Assembly (NCBI GenBank): GCA_012295275.1
Contig: CM022671.1
Location: 9,136,858 to 9,200,857, forward strand
From: Chrysomallon squamiferum
Lineage: Eukaryota > Mollusca > Gastropoda > Neomphalida > Peltospiridae
Direction: 5' to 3'
Length of the DNA: 64,000 bases
This document shows, piece after piece, positions 10,776 through 25,100 of this stretch. The position numbers and the translations under genes were made by a program. Every line of letters begins with the position of its first letter. The first letter of the stretch is position 1. The notes under the pieces are model-generated. The model was not told the origin of the DNA, searched no databases, and worked only from the letters and a program-made list of their open reading frames with translations.

Positions 10776-11215
10776 TAATGTTTCTGTGAACCCCCCCAAA
10801 AAACCCACCATCAGCCACTTCATTACTGCTTCAAAAATCACTGCACAGACACACATATTTACTTATTTACTTTACCTTATGTTATTTTATGTTAAGAAAA
10901 AAAAAAAAAAATTTAAGTAGCTTCTGTTGTTCACATAACTAAGTGAAGATGCTCAAGGTGGTCAGTATTAATTAATTACACATTTTAACAGTACATTTTA
11001 CATAACCAGATTTTTATTAATTTGATATATCTTCTATCAAATATGTCAAAATCTGTATGATAAAAAACCTTACACTAAGAAACATTGAAGTAAGAAGACT
11101 GTTTGAACAAAGGCAGATGGTTATGTGTGAGTGTGTGTATGTGTGCAAGCATAACCATAGAAACAAGTATTCAAAAACACATGCATTTATAAATATACTG
11201 AGAGTCAAAAAGAAA

Positions 11216-11218
<3 letters not shown>

Positions 11219-11286
<68 letters not shown>

Positions 11287-11296
11287 ACAAACACAC
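11219..11296. repeat. (TC)n-(AC)n composite microsatellite
   Basis: A TC run (about 11219-11248) joins an AC run (about 11249-11282) and decays. It accounts for the apparent reading frames on both strands here. Confidence 0.92.
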
Positions 11297-14200
11297 AGAC
11301 ACAAACCATACATGTACATACACACAAATGCAGTGAGAATGTGTTAATATAAGGCATAAAAATATATCGGCTCTTGGATATTACACAGTGTGTAAAATAA
11401 TTGTGTGTTTAATATATCTGGCTACAACTTTTCATTGCTATAAAGATTAAACCTGAGAAAAGAGCTGAAACATTTTTTCTTTTCTTCTTCTTCACATTTT
11501 CACAGTTTAATATCTTCGATCACCTCTTTTCACTGATCTGTTTACTTTTGAAATTTCTTTAAATTATTTTTTAGATTTTTTTTTCAGCTTTTGTTTTGTA
11601 TTGAAGTTTTAATCTTCTGAAGACTAAACAATAATTATTCAAATGATAATTATTTTTACAGAACACATTTAGAGTACAAGATATCATTTTAGAACAACAT
11701 AGTTTTCATAAATAATCATTTTGTGAAATTCAGAACAGTGAATTCAGTATTAGCTTAGGAATGTAATTCATCATTAGAAACATAAAATATTATTTCTTGA
11801 AATAATTTGTAAATTTCATTAAGAATGATTTATGTACATGCTTCATTGTCATCAGTATCACCAGTAATAAATGCTGACATGTATAAAATAAGAACTTACC
11901 AAATTATTTCAGTTCTTTCAGATGAGTGGCTTAAATGGAATAAATAAACAAATATCCTCAGAGAAATAGAAATTTTCACAAGTAAATAATTCTACAGTTT
12001 TTCAGTCTATTAGCTGGCATTTAGGATAGACTAGCTTTGCATGTGATGATAATAGAAGAGTATTGAGCTTGAAGTGAAGTTATCTGTAAATCTTTAGCCA
12101 TAGTTTCTCATCTGGTAACCACTATTTTTCTTCCTTTGTCAAAAAAATTAAATATTTTGTTTTCAAAAATATTATGACACTGTTAAAAGACAAGACATAC
12201 ATTATCTTCCTTTTGATTCTTTATTCATTTAAAAATTAAGCTGGTCATAATTTTGTATAATATAAAAGGAACAAACAAAAATTATTAATATGATACCAGT
12301 GTCAGTTCCTAAATGTTTAATGTACTTTGGTGAGATTTATAAATAACTGACTCTTGTTTTGTTTCAGAATTATCTCCCTTTTAATTTCTTGAAACAGTAA
12401 ATAGCTTTTAATAAAAGTGATTTTTTTCTTCTGTTTTAAATTCAGAATGAACAGTGTATAGAGATGTTAAAGATTTTAGAACATTTAAAGTGTTTATTGA
12501 CATTATAGAGCGTTTAAACTGTTTAATGATTATTAAAATATTATATAAGCAAACAAAATAGATAAAAATTTAATAATAACTATTTGTTGATATTATTTAT
12601 TTGATAACATTAAAATATTTAATTAATATTCATTAAATCTTTTGTACATTGAAATGATAGTGTGTTTGTTGCATGCTCTACTTATTTTAAAAGTAGGTTT
12701 ACTATTATTCATTATGTAATATACTAGTAGTTATATGCAATATGTACATTTACTTGACTTGTTTAGCAAGTTGTTTTTGTAAATAAATAACAACATAACC
12801 GAGTGTGATATTTTGATTAGCCTATAGTGAGTGTCATTTAACTGTTTTACTGACATCTACAAAACCAACACTGTCAGGTGATTATTATATCTACATAAAT
12901 TGTGATATAATTATTATACTGACATCTATGTAATCTGCATAATCAAATATCATATAATAAAATAATAACAATACCTACATAATTGTCAATAAAAATGTGT
13001 TTGATGCCAGCATACCTGCATAATAATAATAATAATAATAATAAGTATATTGTTATCAATATAACCAAATGCCATATGAAAACTGTATTGGCATCAACAT
13101 AATTTAATGTTATACAATAATTATATTGATACCAAATAAATCAATGAATTTAACAATCATATTGGTATCTACTAAAACAAATGCCTTATGATAAGTATAT
13201 ATGATAAAGGGGCAAATAATAATGATACTGATATTTAAATAACCAAGAATTATAGAATGATTATATTGATGCATAGATAACCATGTCATATAATAATTAC
13301 ATTGGGCATCATATAAAAATAATACTGATGCCTGCATAACTGTCATTTAATAATTAATACAGATGCATGATCATTCATTTATCTTGTTTTTTTTTTAACT
13401 CACATATTAAAGCTTACTGTGTAGATATTTTTTGTTGATTTGTTCTAATATAATAGAGTTGAACTTGTCTAATAAAAATAATGCAAATGATAACAACTCT
13501 TGTGTTTGTTTTTTCAATGTGAATGTTGACAAATCACACTGAATCGGGCCTCATGTCAGGCTTTGGCTCTTTGGAGTTATGAACATTTTCAGGATCAGTC
13601 ACAGATTTAACTAATACATTTTTATATAACAGAACTAGGCAAACTAAAAAAAACAAAAACAATAATAATAATTAAAAAACACACAAGTTAAACTACATTT
13701 ATAAAATAACCTGTTTTATCTCAACTGATTCAGGCTAATTGGTTGCTTTAAACTGTACATGGGAGACAACTCTTTACAACTTCAAGTACAGCTTCTTAAT
13801 GCATTTGCTTCCCTTGTTTGTGATTTGCATCCTTTACCAAACATTTTTGCCAAGAAACTCTGTCATTATAATCAGCATAAAAAACATTGTGTAGCTCTGT
13901 TTAATACAATCCATGTAACTGTAGAATGATAGAATTTTCACCACAAAAAAACATTCTTATGGATAACAATTACATTAGCTTTGAATGCCAGTTCCTAAGT
14001 AATGAATTCTAAATGCTAAGTGTTATCAGTTCAGTAAGATAATATCACACATAATAAATCATGCCGATTCACTGCTTGCAAGTTATGGGTTTATAGTAAG
14101 ATCAGTTTTGAATGTATTTGTTAGATCTGCATGAGGTACAAAAGTGGGAGTAATATAATATTAAGAAATACAGGCACATAATTCTCTTTAAGATAGCCAA

Positions 14201-15139
14201 GATGTTGGGTGCAGCAAGGTGCTACATAGGGGAATTTCTTAAAAAGGAAAACAGGAAAGGGCAGTCTCAGTGTATTGGGGTATCTACATAATTTACAAAG
14301 GTTTTACTATCTTTTCATTATTCATTTATAAAAAAGAAATTTTAAATTTTTTTTTGTTATGCCTTCTTTTTTTTCTTTCTTTTTTTGCACAGGTATTCAT
14401 ACTTTATTTCAATTTGTGTATATTAGGTTTTAATGTTTTCTTCTCAACATATCCTAATGACTTTAAAATTTGTCCCCAAAGATCTCAGATTAAGGAAATT
14501 TGAAAAATATCTGTAGGAGTAAAATTATTATCATTTTTTTAAATAATTTTTTTTTAGTGTTATTGAGAAAAATATTCTTGTATCATCAGAATTTGAAGTT
14601 TATAAATCAGAATAAAACAATAAGATTTAAAGCTTTTTAATTTTTTATTACTTTTATGTGCATAAAACCAATTCCCAAACCACAAAACAACATATTTATC
14701 CACAACTTTATATATAAATAATCTGTAGTGTTTTCATTTTTTTTTTACAACAAGAAAATAGAAACAAAAACATAATAAAAAAGAATTTCTACTTACTTGA
14801 TACTTAACCGTTTGTTATAAACTGTGAATGTGAGTTGATTTTAAACATATTTCTCAACTAGAGAGGTTTAAATAGGTTGTTAATTTTTAGATAAATATTT
14901 TTTAGAAATAAAATATAAAATAGAAGCTAATCATTTTAATTTAATTACTGCAATTTAATTTGATCGTATTAATTTCATGAATTTGTGTTCGTGTGTGTGT
15001 ATCTGGTCAGTTTATTGTTACTGGATACAACAATTTACCATTCATACTGAATGTACAGTCATATAAACATAACATTATTCATTCAGAATACAAATTTCAT
15101 TTGACAGATCACACTGAAAGTATTAATACGTGATAAACA

Positions 15140-15260
15140 TTTGTTATACAGTATTATAAATAGTTACGTTGTACAGTATTGTAAACATTTCAATTTTATA
15201 TTGTACAGTACTGTAAACATTTCAAGTTTATGTTGTACAGTTTTATGAACATCACAGCTG
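15140..15260. repeat. Degenerate ~31-bp tandem repeat
   Basis: About four copies of a unit like TTGTACAGTATTGTAAACAT separated by roughly 30 bases. It lies 4.7 kb past the synapsin stop codon. Confidence 0.7.
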
Positions 15261-15352
15261 TATAATTATACTAATAAAATGTACAAAACATCTAACTCAT
15301 AAATACTAGATGTTTGCCTTTTATGAGTATACACAAAACTCTTTAATGATGA

Positions 15353-15540
15353 CCATGTACAAAAACATTTGAAGACTAGCTCTTTGAATACACAAGCCCT
15401 AAAATGTGTATTATTTGTACAGAATATCAACATCTTTGTACACAAGGTCCTGATTTCTGAAAGTTTACTGATATAAAATATAAATATCTTGACAGTCACT
15501 GTTTATACAACATGTACAAACACCTGAAGACTAGCTGTTT
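15353..15540. repeat. Diverged direct duplication, ~158 bp spacing
   Basis: CATGTACAAAAACATTTGAA at 15353 and the related CATGTACAAACACCTGAA at 15511 are each followed by GACTAGCT. Similar but weaker copies may continue to about 15690. Confidence 0.6.
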
Positions 15541-16308
15541 ATAATGAATATTCAAATACTTTTTTAAACGTTTTTTAAACACCTAATGGATGAACATTTG
15601 ATCACTAAAAGCAATCACTGAGGTCAAAGTTCAAAATGTGTACACTCAGCTGAAGGCTTACATTTGAATCTTTAAATACAAATATATATAACTGTTTGTG
15701 TATGATGTAAAACGATAAACAGATTTCAACTGTTTATAAATAATATACTTTTACTTATCTGGAAACATAGAACTTAGTTAGCAATGTATTTTTAAAATGT
15801 TCTACTAACATCTGATGACATTAACTCAAACAAAATGTTTTCGTAACATCTTTATGAAGTGTGTTCATGTGGAGTGTGCATACAAAACATTCTAAGATTT
15901 AAATACAAATTTTGTACATTATAAAGACATACACTTTGCACAGTATCTAAATATTTATATTCATTCAATTCTTAATCATATGAAAATTTAATACAGGATA
16001 GGTGTTTATAAGTTTACAAATCATGTAGGATATGGTGTTATATAATTTTATCATTTGCTTAAGTAGAAGAATCATTTGAAGTAATTTAAACTTGATATAA
16101 TGTTACATATTTGTATCAAATATATTTGAAAAGTAATATTCATGTTACATACAGATGCATAAAAAAGAGAAAATTCGAATTTGACCATTTTCATTATTTA
16201 AAGGCCTTTATGCTTTAATATTTTACTTTCAAAATATCATATTCTTTTCTGCTCAAATAATATTATTAATATTACTATTATTAATTTATTATTTTGGGAA
16301 GATTCATT

Positions 16309-16360
16309 TTTAATATATATCTATATACATGTATATATATGTATATATGTATATGTATAT
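16309..16360. repeat. (TATATG)n-like microsatellite
   Basis: Alternating TATA/TATATG units in the synapsin-MON2 gap. Confidence 0.8.
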
Positions 16361-17668
16361 ATTATTTTTGAAAACAGAATATATTTTAAGTAAGTTAAAT
16401 ACTAATATTTTATATGACTAAAATAAATCATTTTAATTATCAACAATTAATCACATCTGTTTTGATAACAATAAAGCTTACACACCTAAACCATTACAAA
16501 ATATATATGTATAATGTACAAACAGAACATTAATTTATTTTACAATAATTATAAGAAAAAAATAAAGAAAAAACCCACAAGTGTTAGACGGAGTGACTAC
16601 AGACAACAGAAAAAATCTTGACAATACTGTGCAAATAAAACTCTCTATAAATAAACAATGTGCAAACAATTAATAACAAAATGTGTATCTATGGCTAATT
16701 TGTTTTTATTGTAGTTATATGTGCACATGTCTGTCTGTCTGTCTGTGTGTGTGTGTCTCGATGGGTCTGTATTGTGCAAGTCTTTTTGTATTGTGTGTTT
16801 AAATGTATGTGTGTATATTTTCTGGTGCCTATGTGTGTGTAAGTATATATGTATAATAATCAGGCACGACTGTTTACTGTGTGGGTGTACATATATGTGT
16901 GTGTGTGTGTGTGTCAAATATTGTCAGTGTGTGTGTATGTGTATTCAGAATATTCTTTGACACATACGTTAATAAAATGAAAAAAATATATTTATTTTTG
17001 ATGCTATTAGTTTTGGCATCTAGTCAAATTTAATATGTTAAAGTCACAACAACAGTTTAATTAAAATTAAGAAAAAATCTAAAGTAGAAAACATTAATAT
17101 TGATAAATATTTTTTATTCATTCAGCTCTGGGCTCTAACATTGCACATTCATTTTTCTTTATCATTCCAACTACAGTAAACAGTTAACAATAAAAGTGAA
17201 TTAACAGAAATTTTTTACCCTTAAACTGGTGTTAGACTGCAGATTTAAATGTCTTAATTACAGCTTTTGATATTCCAACATAATAATAATAATAATAATA
17301 ATTCAACAATAACAGTATTAGTAATTTACAATAATTCCAAAATTCTTTTACAAAATAACAAATGATAATAATAAAAATATAAAAAATATCAAATTTAATA
17401 AAACAATTTAAAAATTCAGTTTAACTTGTCACTGTCCTTATTTTAATTTTTGGTATAATCTGTATTTGAGAATAACATGATATTTTTAAAATGCCAAAAG
17501 CTGTAGGAACTGAAATAAATGAAAAAAGAACACAAATTACTTCTCTCTTTCTTTTTTTTAATAAACCAATATTACCAATGTATGTATATTTTTTTAATAA
17601 ACCAATATTACAGATTTTCAGCTGAAAACAGAAAAAATAAAAAAAATAAAAATAAAAGAGAAATAATT

Positions 17669-17715
17669 TTTATTATTTGTATTATTATTACCATTAATTT
17701 CTTTTTGTTTTTATT
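17669..17715 (-). terminator. Candidate MON2 polyadenylation signals
   Basis: On the - strand AATAAA occurs at 17710-17715 and 17669-17674, 313 and 354 bases past the MON2 stop. They sit in ATT-rich repeat sequence, so the motif alone carries little weight. Confidence 0.25.
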
Positions 17716-18027
17716 ATTTTTTGCTATCATTATTAATATTATTGTATATTATTATAACTGTTATCATTATGTTGGTTATTATTATTATTATTATTGTTAA
17801 TAATAATGATGATGATAATAATATCATCATTACCTTTGTCATTTTCATTTTCACATTCATTATCATTAACTTCATCATTATCATTATTATTAGTGCTTAT
17901 TAAAATCAGCAATCCAATTTAACCCCTGGTATGCTCTGGACAAAATACTAAGATCACTTAATTCAGTTTCTCCTGATTGGACATTGAAAATCTGCATAGA
18001 GTTGTTGTTGATCACAGTAGTAGTCCT

Positions 18028-18191
18028 CTACATGCCGTTGTGCACGTTCGATGCTGTTGGAGGTGCAAGCAGATCTTTGTATTCATGTAGTGCTTCTTTG
18101 AGTGCGCGGCAGACATTGGGCGACGATGACGTGGTGCAGTCAACAAGAGCTGGGTACAGCTGAATAACCTGCTGCCAGACGTTGTGCTTGA
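18028..18191 (-). CDS. MON2: MON2 exon O (last coding exon)
   Basis: It encodes [40 protein letters not shown] and [13 protein letters not shown], then TAG at 18028-18030. The acceptor is CTGTTTCCAG. The final NG near the C terminus recalls the end of vertebrate MON2. Confidence 0.95.
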
Positions 18192-20481
18192 CTGGAAACA
18201 GTTAAATAACAGAAAGAACAAATGAAGAAAAATATATTAAAAAACAAAATTAACCAAAAAAAAAAAAAAAAAAAAAAAAATAATAATAATAATAAAAATA
18301 TATATAAATAAAAAAAATAATAATGATAAAAAAATAAAAAATAAGAAATAAAACAATTAATAAGTTAAAAAGAAAATTAAAATACAAAAATGCAAAAATG
18401 CAAAAATAAAATAATAATAATAAAAACAAAAGGAAAAAATAAAAAATGAATGTGAGTTTATTTATTTATTATTTTTTTAAAGGTTTTTTGAATACTTGCA
18501 ACTGATCATTTACTGTACAATAATCAGATAATTTCAACCATTTACAATTTTTCTTGAAACTATGCTAATTAAATAAACTGAGTAACAATATTTTTAATTA
18601 TTATATAAGAGGTAATTTGCAAGAGGGTTTACATACCATTTATCACTTTTAAAGAAAATGCTAAAAAAAAAAAAAAAGGATATAAGGTGATGCCATTAAA
18701 AATTCAGTGGTATTTTAGCACTGGATGTCATGATTTAGATTTGTCATCATGAAGCAATGGTTAATATAAGTTAGAGTACCAAACAGAGTTTTGTCAAAAA
18801 TGGATCTAAGCCCTTTTGCAGTTTAATTGTTTATTTGATAATTATTGATGAAAAACTGTTCATTGAATAGTATTGGCTAAATTATCCAGTTTATTAGAAT
18901 CTGGATTTTGTTTTAACCAAAAATGTTAACATAATTAAAGAAAATTTGATTTTATAATTGATTTTTTTTGACAAGATAAAAGTCAGTATTTATGAACATT
19001 TCACCTGCTCTGTTTGAAAGTGTGTAGGTTTAACTTACTGTTGTTGGGTGGTGCTTTCTTTAAGGACACTAACAAAGTGGTGATTGCTTTCAGTACTGAG
19101 GATATCTCAGCAAGGCGAGGTCTGGAAAACACAAAAAACACAAAATTCTGTATCACATTAAATTAAATAAATAATCTGTAATAAATAAATACAATATCAA
19201 AATAATTAAAATTAATACTATTTATTTGAAATTAAATAAATAATCTGTATTAAATGAATACAATATTAATATAATTTAAATTAATGCTGTGTTATTTAAA
19301 ATTAATACTATGAATTTAAAATTAATACTATGTTATATTAAATTAATACTACATTATATTAAATTAAAAAAATAATCTATATTAAATGAATACAAAATTA
19401 AATTAATTTAAATTAATACTATATTATGCTAAATAAAATGAATACTGTGTATTAAATTAAACTAGCACTATATTAATTAAATTAATACTATTCTAAATCT
19501 AATACTACAGTAAATTAAAGAGTAATTCCATGATTACATTACATGTGCTTTAGAGACATAATGTCTTACAACCAGTGTTGTGTTAACTCATATTGTATTA
19601 AATCATAACTAATAACTGATATTAATTTTCATATATTTTTACTGTCACAAAATGAATTCAGAAGAAAGACTTTTCAGCTTTTCAAATATGTCTTCAGTGA
19701 TTAGTAATTGATCTTTAGTTGAGGTTGATACCTAAATACTGATTCTGGGTTGTGGGCATTTAAAAACTACTTTTCCCAAAAAAAAAAAAAAATTCTAAGT
19801 TATTGCCTTATTGTAGTAACTGAAGAAAAAAAAAAAAAAAAATAAAAAATAAAAATAATAATAATAATAAATAAACAAAACAAAACAAAAAAAAATGACA
19901 TAAAAGATAATGAACAATATTTGTGGAACGGTCTATATTGACCTTCAACTAAGGTCAGTGCTCTTGACAAGATGACCACTCACCTGGGCAATGGACATTT
20001 GCCACTGAGCCGTTCATCTTCTACATATTTCTTGACCACCTCCTGGCACCTCTGAAGTAGGGATAACACGGCCAGCTTTGTGATTGACCCTTCTTTACTG
20101 TCAGATTTCGGCCCAACAAATGAAAACTGAAGAAGCGTTTCAAAACAGGTCTTTGCGAAATCCTCTCTTAGCTTACGACTTGATTCTGTATCTGAAATAG
20201 AAGATGAATCTGTTCCTATTATTAAAATATGACAGTCCTGAGTTGTTTGTGTCTTGTAGAAATTAAAATACATATCTAACAGTTTGTACCTGGTAGAAAT
20301 AAAAATATATGTATCACAGTTAGAAAATAAATTATAACAGTTGTATGATGTTTGTATCTTGTAGAAATTTCTAGGTATATACAAACCATATAATACAAAT
20401 AATAGATAAATAAATATTATAGTATTGATAATTATGATAATAATAACAATAAAATAATAAATGTAACAATAATACAATGAA

Positions 20482-20551
<70 letters not shown>

Positions 20552-22071
20552 GTAATAATAATGATAATAATAATGATATAAAAATAATGATAATAAAAAC
20601 AACAAAAACAAAAATATCTTGCTAAAACTGAGATAATTAAACCTACCAACAAAACTGTCTGAGGTGGTTGAATGTATTGATCCCTTGTTAAGAATGTCCA
20701 TGATTCTGACCACAAAGTCCTGAGGTACGAGATGGGCACGTGGCAAAATATCATCCCTTATCAACTGTACCACCTGAACACAAAAATACAGAGTTTATTA
20801 CTGAACATCCAGTACAAAACATGCACACTCTGAAAAACAGAAAACATACAGGTGGATATCTACACCAGGGGTCAGCATATTTTTAAGTCCAAGAAACGCT
20901 TGATTTCTCACTGACCCTACCCAAAACATGTAAAATAAAGATATAAATATTATCAATACATTTTTGACAATTATGATGAAAAAAAAAAAAAAAAAAGTTA
21001 AAAAAAGAAAAGATCATATATATCACAAGCTTCTTAAACCCAAACAAGCCTGCCATAACTGACTCGTGTTAACTGACCTTCTTTGACCCACAGATATTCA
21101 CTGACCCTTTGAATAATTTAAAAAAAAAAAAAAAATTACTTGTAATGTTTTTTGTTTTTTTTGGTAAATTGTCCATTGTCAACAAATCAGACATATGAAT
21201 ATAAATAAATAAATAAATAAAAACAATAAAATAAAATAAAATAACATAAAATTTGAAAAATATATTAGTTTTAAATTTTATGTCTGGTGGAAAATACAGT
21301 AATTAATTTTTATTTTTATTTATTTTGAAAACTTTCATTTAACAGATTTCAAACAGTTTTCTTCGTCAAGTTATTTTTTGCATGAATTTGTCCAAATTAA
21401 GAAAAATTTGACTGGTTTGGTTATTCTTTTTAAAAAGCATCCATTTTAATCTATCTCACTGAATATGTACCTAATGCCTTCCATTTTTCTTCTTGGCAAA
21501 AGCTATTTATTTTTTTATATTTCTCACTTTTAAAAAGTAGGTTGAGAGAGAGAAAAAAAAGAGTGTCATGTAATATATAATAATGTCAGCTAAAACATAA
21601 AACTTGATATGAAATAAAATAGTCTGACATTTCGTTATTTTTTTTAAATTTAAACCCATCGATAATAATCATTGTGGAGCCTTGAATAAAAAATATCATC
21701 TGTCAGTTCATTATTTTCTAATACATTTTGTTTTTATGTGATTTACTGCTAAACACTGGTTTACTTTTATCGTAAACAAAATGAAAAATTAAAACCTTTG
21801 TGACAAGAGAAATGTGTAGTATTTGGCGTAACACAGAGAAATTAAATTAAAAGTGAAGTGATTACTGGTATTTACCTTGCAGTCGATTGCTTCATCTCTC
21901 TGGAAATCTTCAACAGACTGTGTGGGTGGAGATGGCCTAGAAAGATTAGAACAAATAAAATAAAATATTGTACTTTTTTTTTTTAAATGATAATTTGCAC
22001 TTATAAAAGGATGAATAACTGAAATGAACTATAATCTGTCAAAGTAAAAAAAAAAAGAAATTTCAATAATA

Positions 22072-22140
<69 letters not shown>

Positions 22141-25100
22141 TTCTTCTATCTAAGATAAAAAAATTCAAATAAGACACAAGTAGATGATACTTTTTCATCA
22201 TACTGTATCAGAATAGATCTGTCACAGTACATCAAGAGATTCTGTTGTAACTTTTTCTGACTGGTGAAATGATCACTGTGGATGCTGGGTACTTCAAATT
22301 TGTGACAGCTATAGCAGGATCACTAAAGATATTTAAGAGTTGAAACACTATTTCAGTTCTGTCTTTTTTAACTTTTTTCAAATTCAGTGACTATTATGAA
22401 ATATTTTTGATATTTTAGATTAGTAGTACATTCATACATTTTATCCAGTTTTATGAAATATTTAAATAATTTTAAAACAGACTTATAAAAATTTTAAACA
22501 AAGTTGTAATAACATACGATTTGGAAAAAAGAAAATCTTCAAAAGCATTTGCCAGTTCTGTCCACATAGCTGCACATGCAGCATCTAAAATGACAAATAT
22601 TGTTATTGAAAAATATAATTACTAAAGCAAAAAAAAAAAATCAAAAAAAGACAATACAGGCCTTGAACTTAACAATTTAAATGGCCAACAACTTGTAAAA
22701 ATGATTAGAACTGAACAATTAAAAAGAAACATGTTTTAATGACAAAATACTGAAATTAAGGGATCAAAATTATTTCTTGTGTTCTGAGACATAAAAAGGT
22801 ACATTTATGAAAACTATATTAACTGATGATATACTTAATTGAAATTAGATTAAAAAAATTATCCTTATAATATTATGAAGTCGGAATATAATTAAAAGCA
22901 TTACTGGCTAAGAAAAACAATATTAATGTATGATATAATTATGTTTTTCTAATATAATAATTTTTCCTAAATGAAGACACTGCCAATACAACATAAAACA
23001 ACAAAAACTATGGCAGTAATAATAATATGGTGATAGTGATGATACGATGCAGATAATAATAATAACCATCTTTAGAAATATAATGTTGATCCATGGCAAG
23101 ATATCTGCAGTGATACACCAATGTCTGTTTTGTACCTTTTTAACTATGTAAAATACTGATTCTGACTCACCATGTTTTTCTGCAATTGGCAGCCCAACAG
23201 TGAGCACTGAGAACAGTGAGTTGATGACCAAGATCCACGTGGATGCAGATGGGCAGTCATACTTTAAACTTAGTGGCAAGCGGAAAGCCTGAAACAGTAA
23301 AATAATTCACATTAAATATAAATTATTTAGTCATTTTTACACACAATTCTCAGTGAGTAATTAATTAGTGTGGAAAATCAGGGTTTTTAAAATAAAGAAT
23401 TAGAGAATGTTGTTGGTGAATAGTAATAGAGATTTATGTGAGGAAAACAGCAACATTCCTTATTGGATGTACTGAGAAAATATGGTTTATAAATATTTAT
23501 TTTCATTTCAGATCATCCCAGGAAAATAAAACTGAAATAATAAAGAAACTTTTCTTCTTCTTTTATTATATATACAAATGAAAAACACAGCAGTTTAAAT
23601 AACATCACCTTAGCTTTATGAATTATATGATTACACCAAGAAAACATTAGTAAAAATATTTAAAAAAACGAAAAAAAGATAAAAATAATTTCTTTTTGTT
23701 AGTGCTGTTTAATTAGTAAAATTCTCTGTAGCTTTATCAAGTTTCTGTTTCTGTTCAAACCTCGTTTTACTGTCATTCAGAGCGGACTGGACACTAGCTT
23801 GTATTAGACTAGTTAATAAAACTGTAATTATAAAAGAAATCTTAATTTGCCATTCATGGTGGTAATTAATACAAAGCATAATATTATACCTAACAATTCA
23901 TTTAATTATATTTGACAGTTTATTTAGATTGGTAAATTACATTTTAAAGTAACATGAATCTAGAGTGGCTTGTGTATAATACTGTAATATAAACTACCTT
24001 TGAGAATGTAAAGAGGGCCCAGCTATAAATTCTGATACACACTTAGATCACATCTCACTGTACATGCTTATCCTTGTAGCTAAGAAAAATATTATTAAAT
24101 CATTATATTACAACTCCATCTAATAACTGTAAATATAAACCTTCTTCTTTGAGCTGTTGCCAAGCTGTCAAATTACAAATTCTCATACGTAAAATAGATA
24201 ACTTATCACTGTAGCTGCAACATTTAAATCATTACATTAAAACTCCAATACTGAGATCTAATAAGTGTGAATGTAAATCATCTTCTTTGAAATGTGGCCT
24301 GTTATAAATTCTAATACAAACTTAGATAACTTATCACTGTAGGCTTATCATCTGAATACTATTTTAATCAATACATAAAACTACATCAGTGACATCTAAC
24401 AACTTGTAAATGTATCCCTTCTTCTTTGAAAGTGGCCATGATGTTATATTATGAAGTCTTATACATATGGAGAAGAATATTATTTTAATAATTATATTAA
24501 TAGTTCTTCAGTGACCTTTCACATATAAAGTTGTGTTGAGGTGTTTATTCATTTATTAGTTAATAAAAACAACTAATTCTGTATGTTCAGAGAGCACAAA
24601 CTGTTTTTCGTGTCAATAATAATTAGCATGTTTTCATTAATGACATGTTCAAGCAAGCATGTCTTGGGTACAAGCTCTGAGAACACCAGTTTTCCATGTG
24701 CTGAGTACATGTCAGTTTTTAACTAAGATGGTAATCAGTTTCCAAAAAAATAATAAGTAAGTAATTAATAATAATAATAAATGTTTTAAAAATAATAAAA
24801 GCAATCTTTATGTGTATAAACCTGAAGATATAACATAACATTACAAATATAAATTGAGTTCTGAACAGATTTTATAATATATATTTGAAATTATGGTGAA
24901 ACTTAATTAAGTCCTGAATTTAAAATATAAATGTGAATTCATAAAATATTTTTGAAAAAGGGACCATAATGAGAAAAGTGAAATAAAAGTTTAAATCAAG
25001 TTGTGAAAAAGATTATTAATAATTATTTTTAAAAAAATGTTCCCTATAAAATCCCAAACTATATGCAAACTACCAATATATCCCAAGAAGTTCTGTGAGC

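Larger units (their letters stand above)
10445..18027. other. Convergent gap between synapsin and MON2 3' ends
   Basis: This is 7.6 kb without a recognised gene. It starts with the synapsin 3' UTR and ends with the MON2 3' UTR (read from the other strand). It contains CT/CA (11219-11296), TATATG (16309-16360) and GT-rich (16730-16950) microsatellites, degenerate GTTGTACAGTATTGTAAAC repeats (15140-15260), and a 157-bp-spaced partial duplication (15353 and 15511). The small reading frames are low-complexity. No tRNA, rRNA or transposon was recognised. Confidence 0.75.

Noticed and set aside
13019-13360. Loosely repeated CATATAATAA-type motifs
   Set aside because: Variable spacing and AT-only content make a real repeat family hard to separate from composition.
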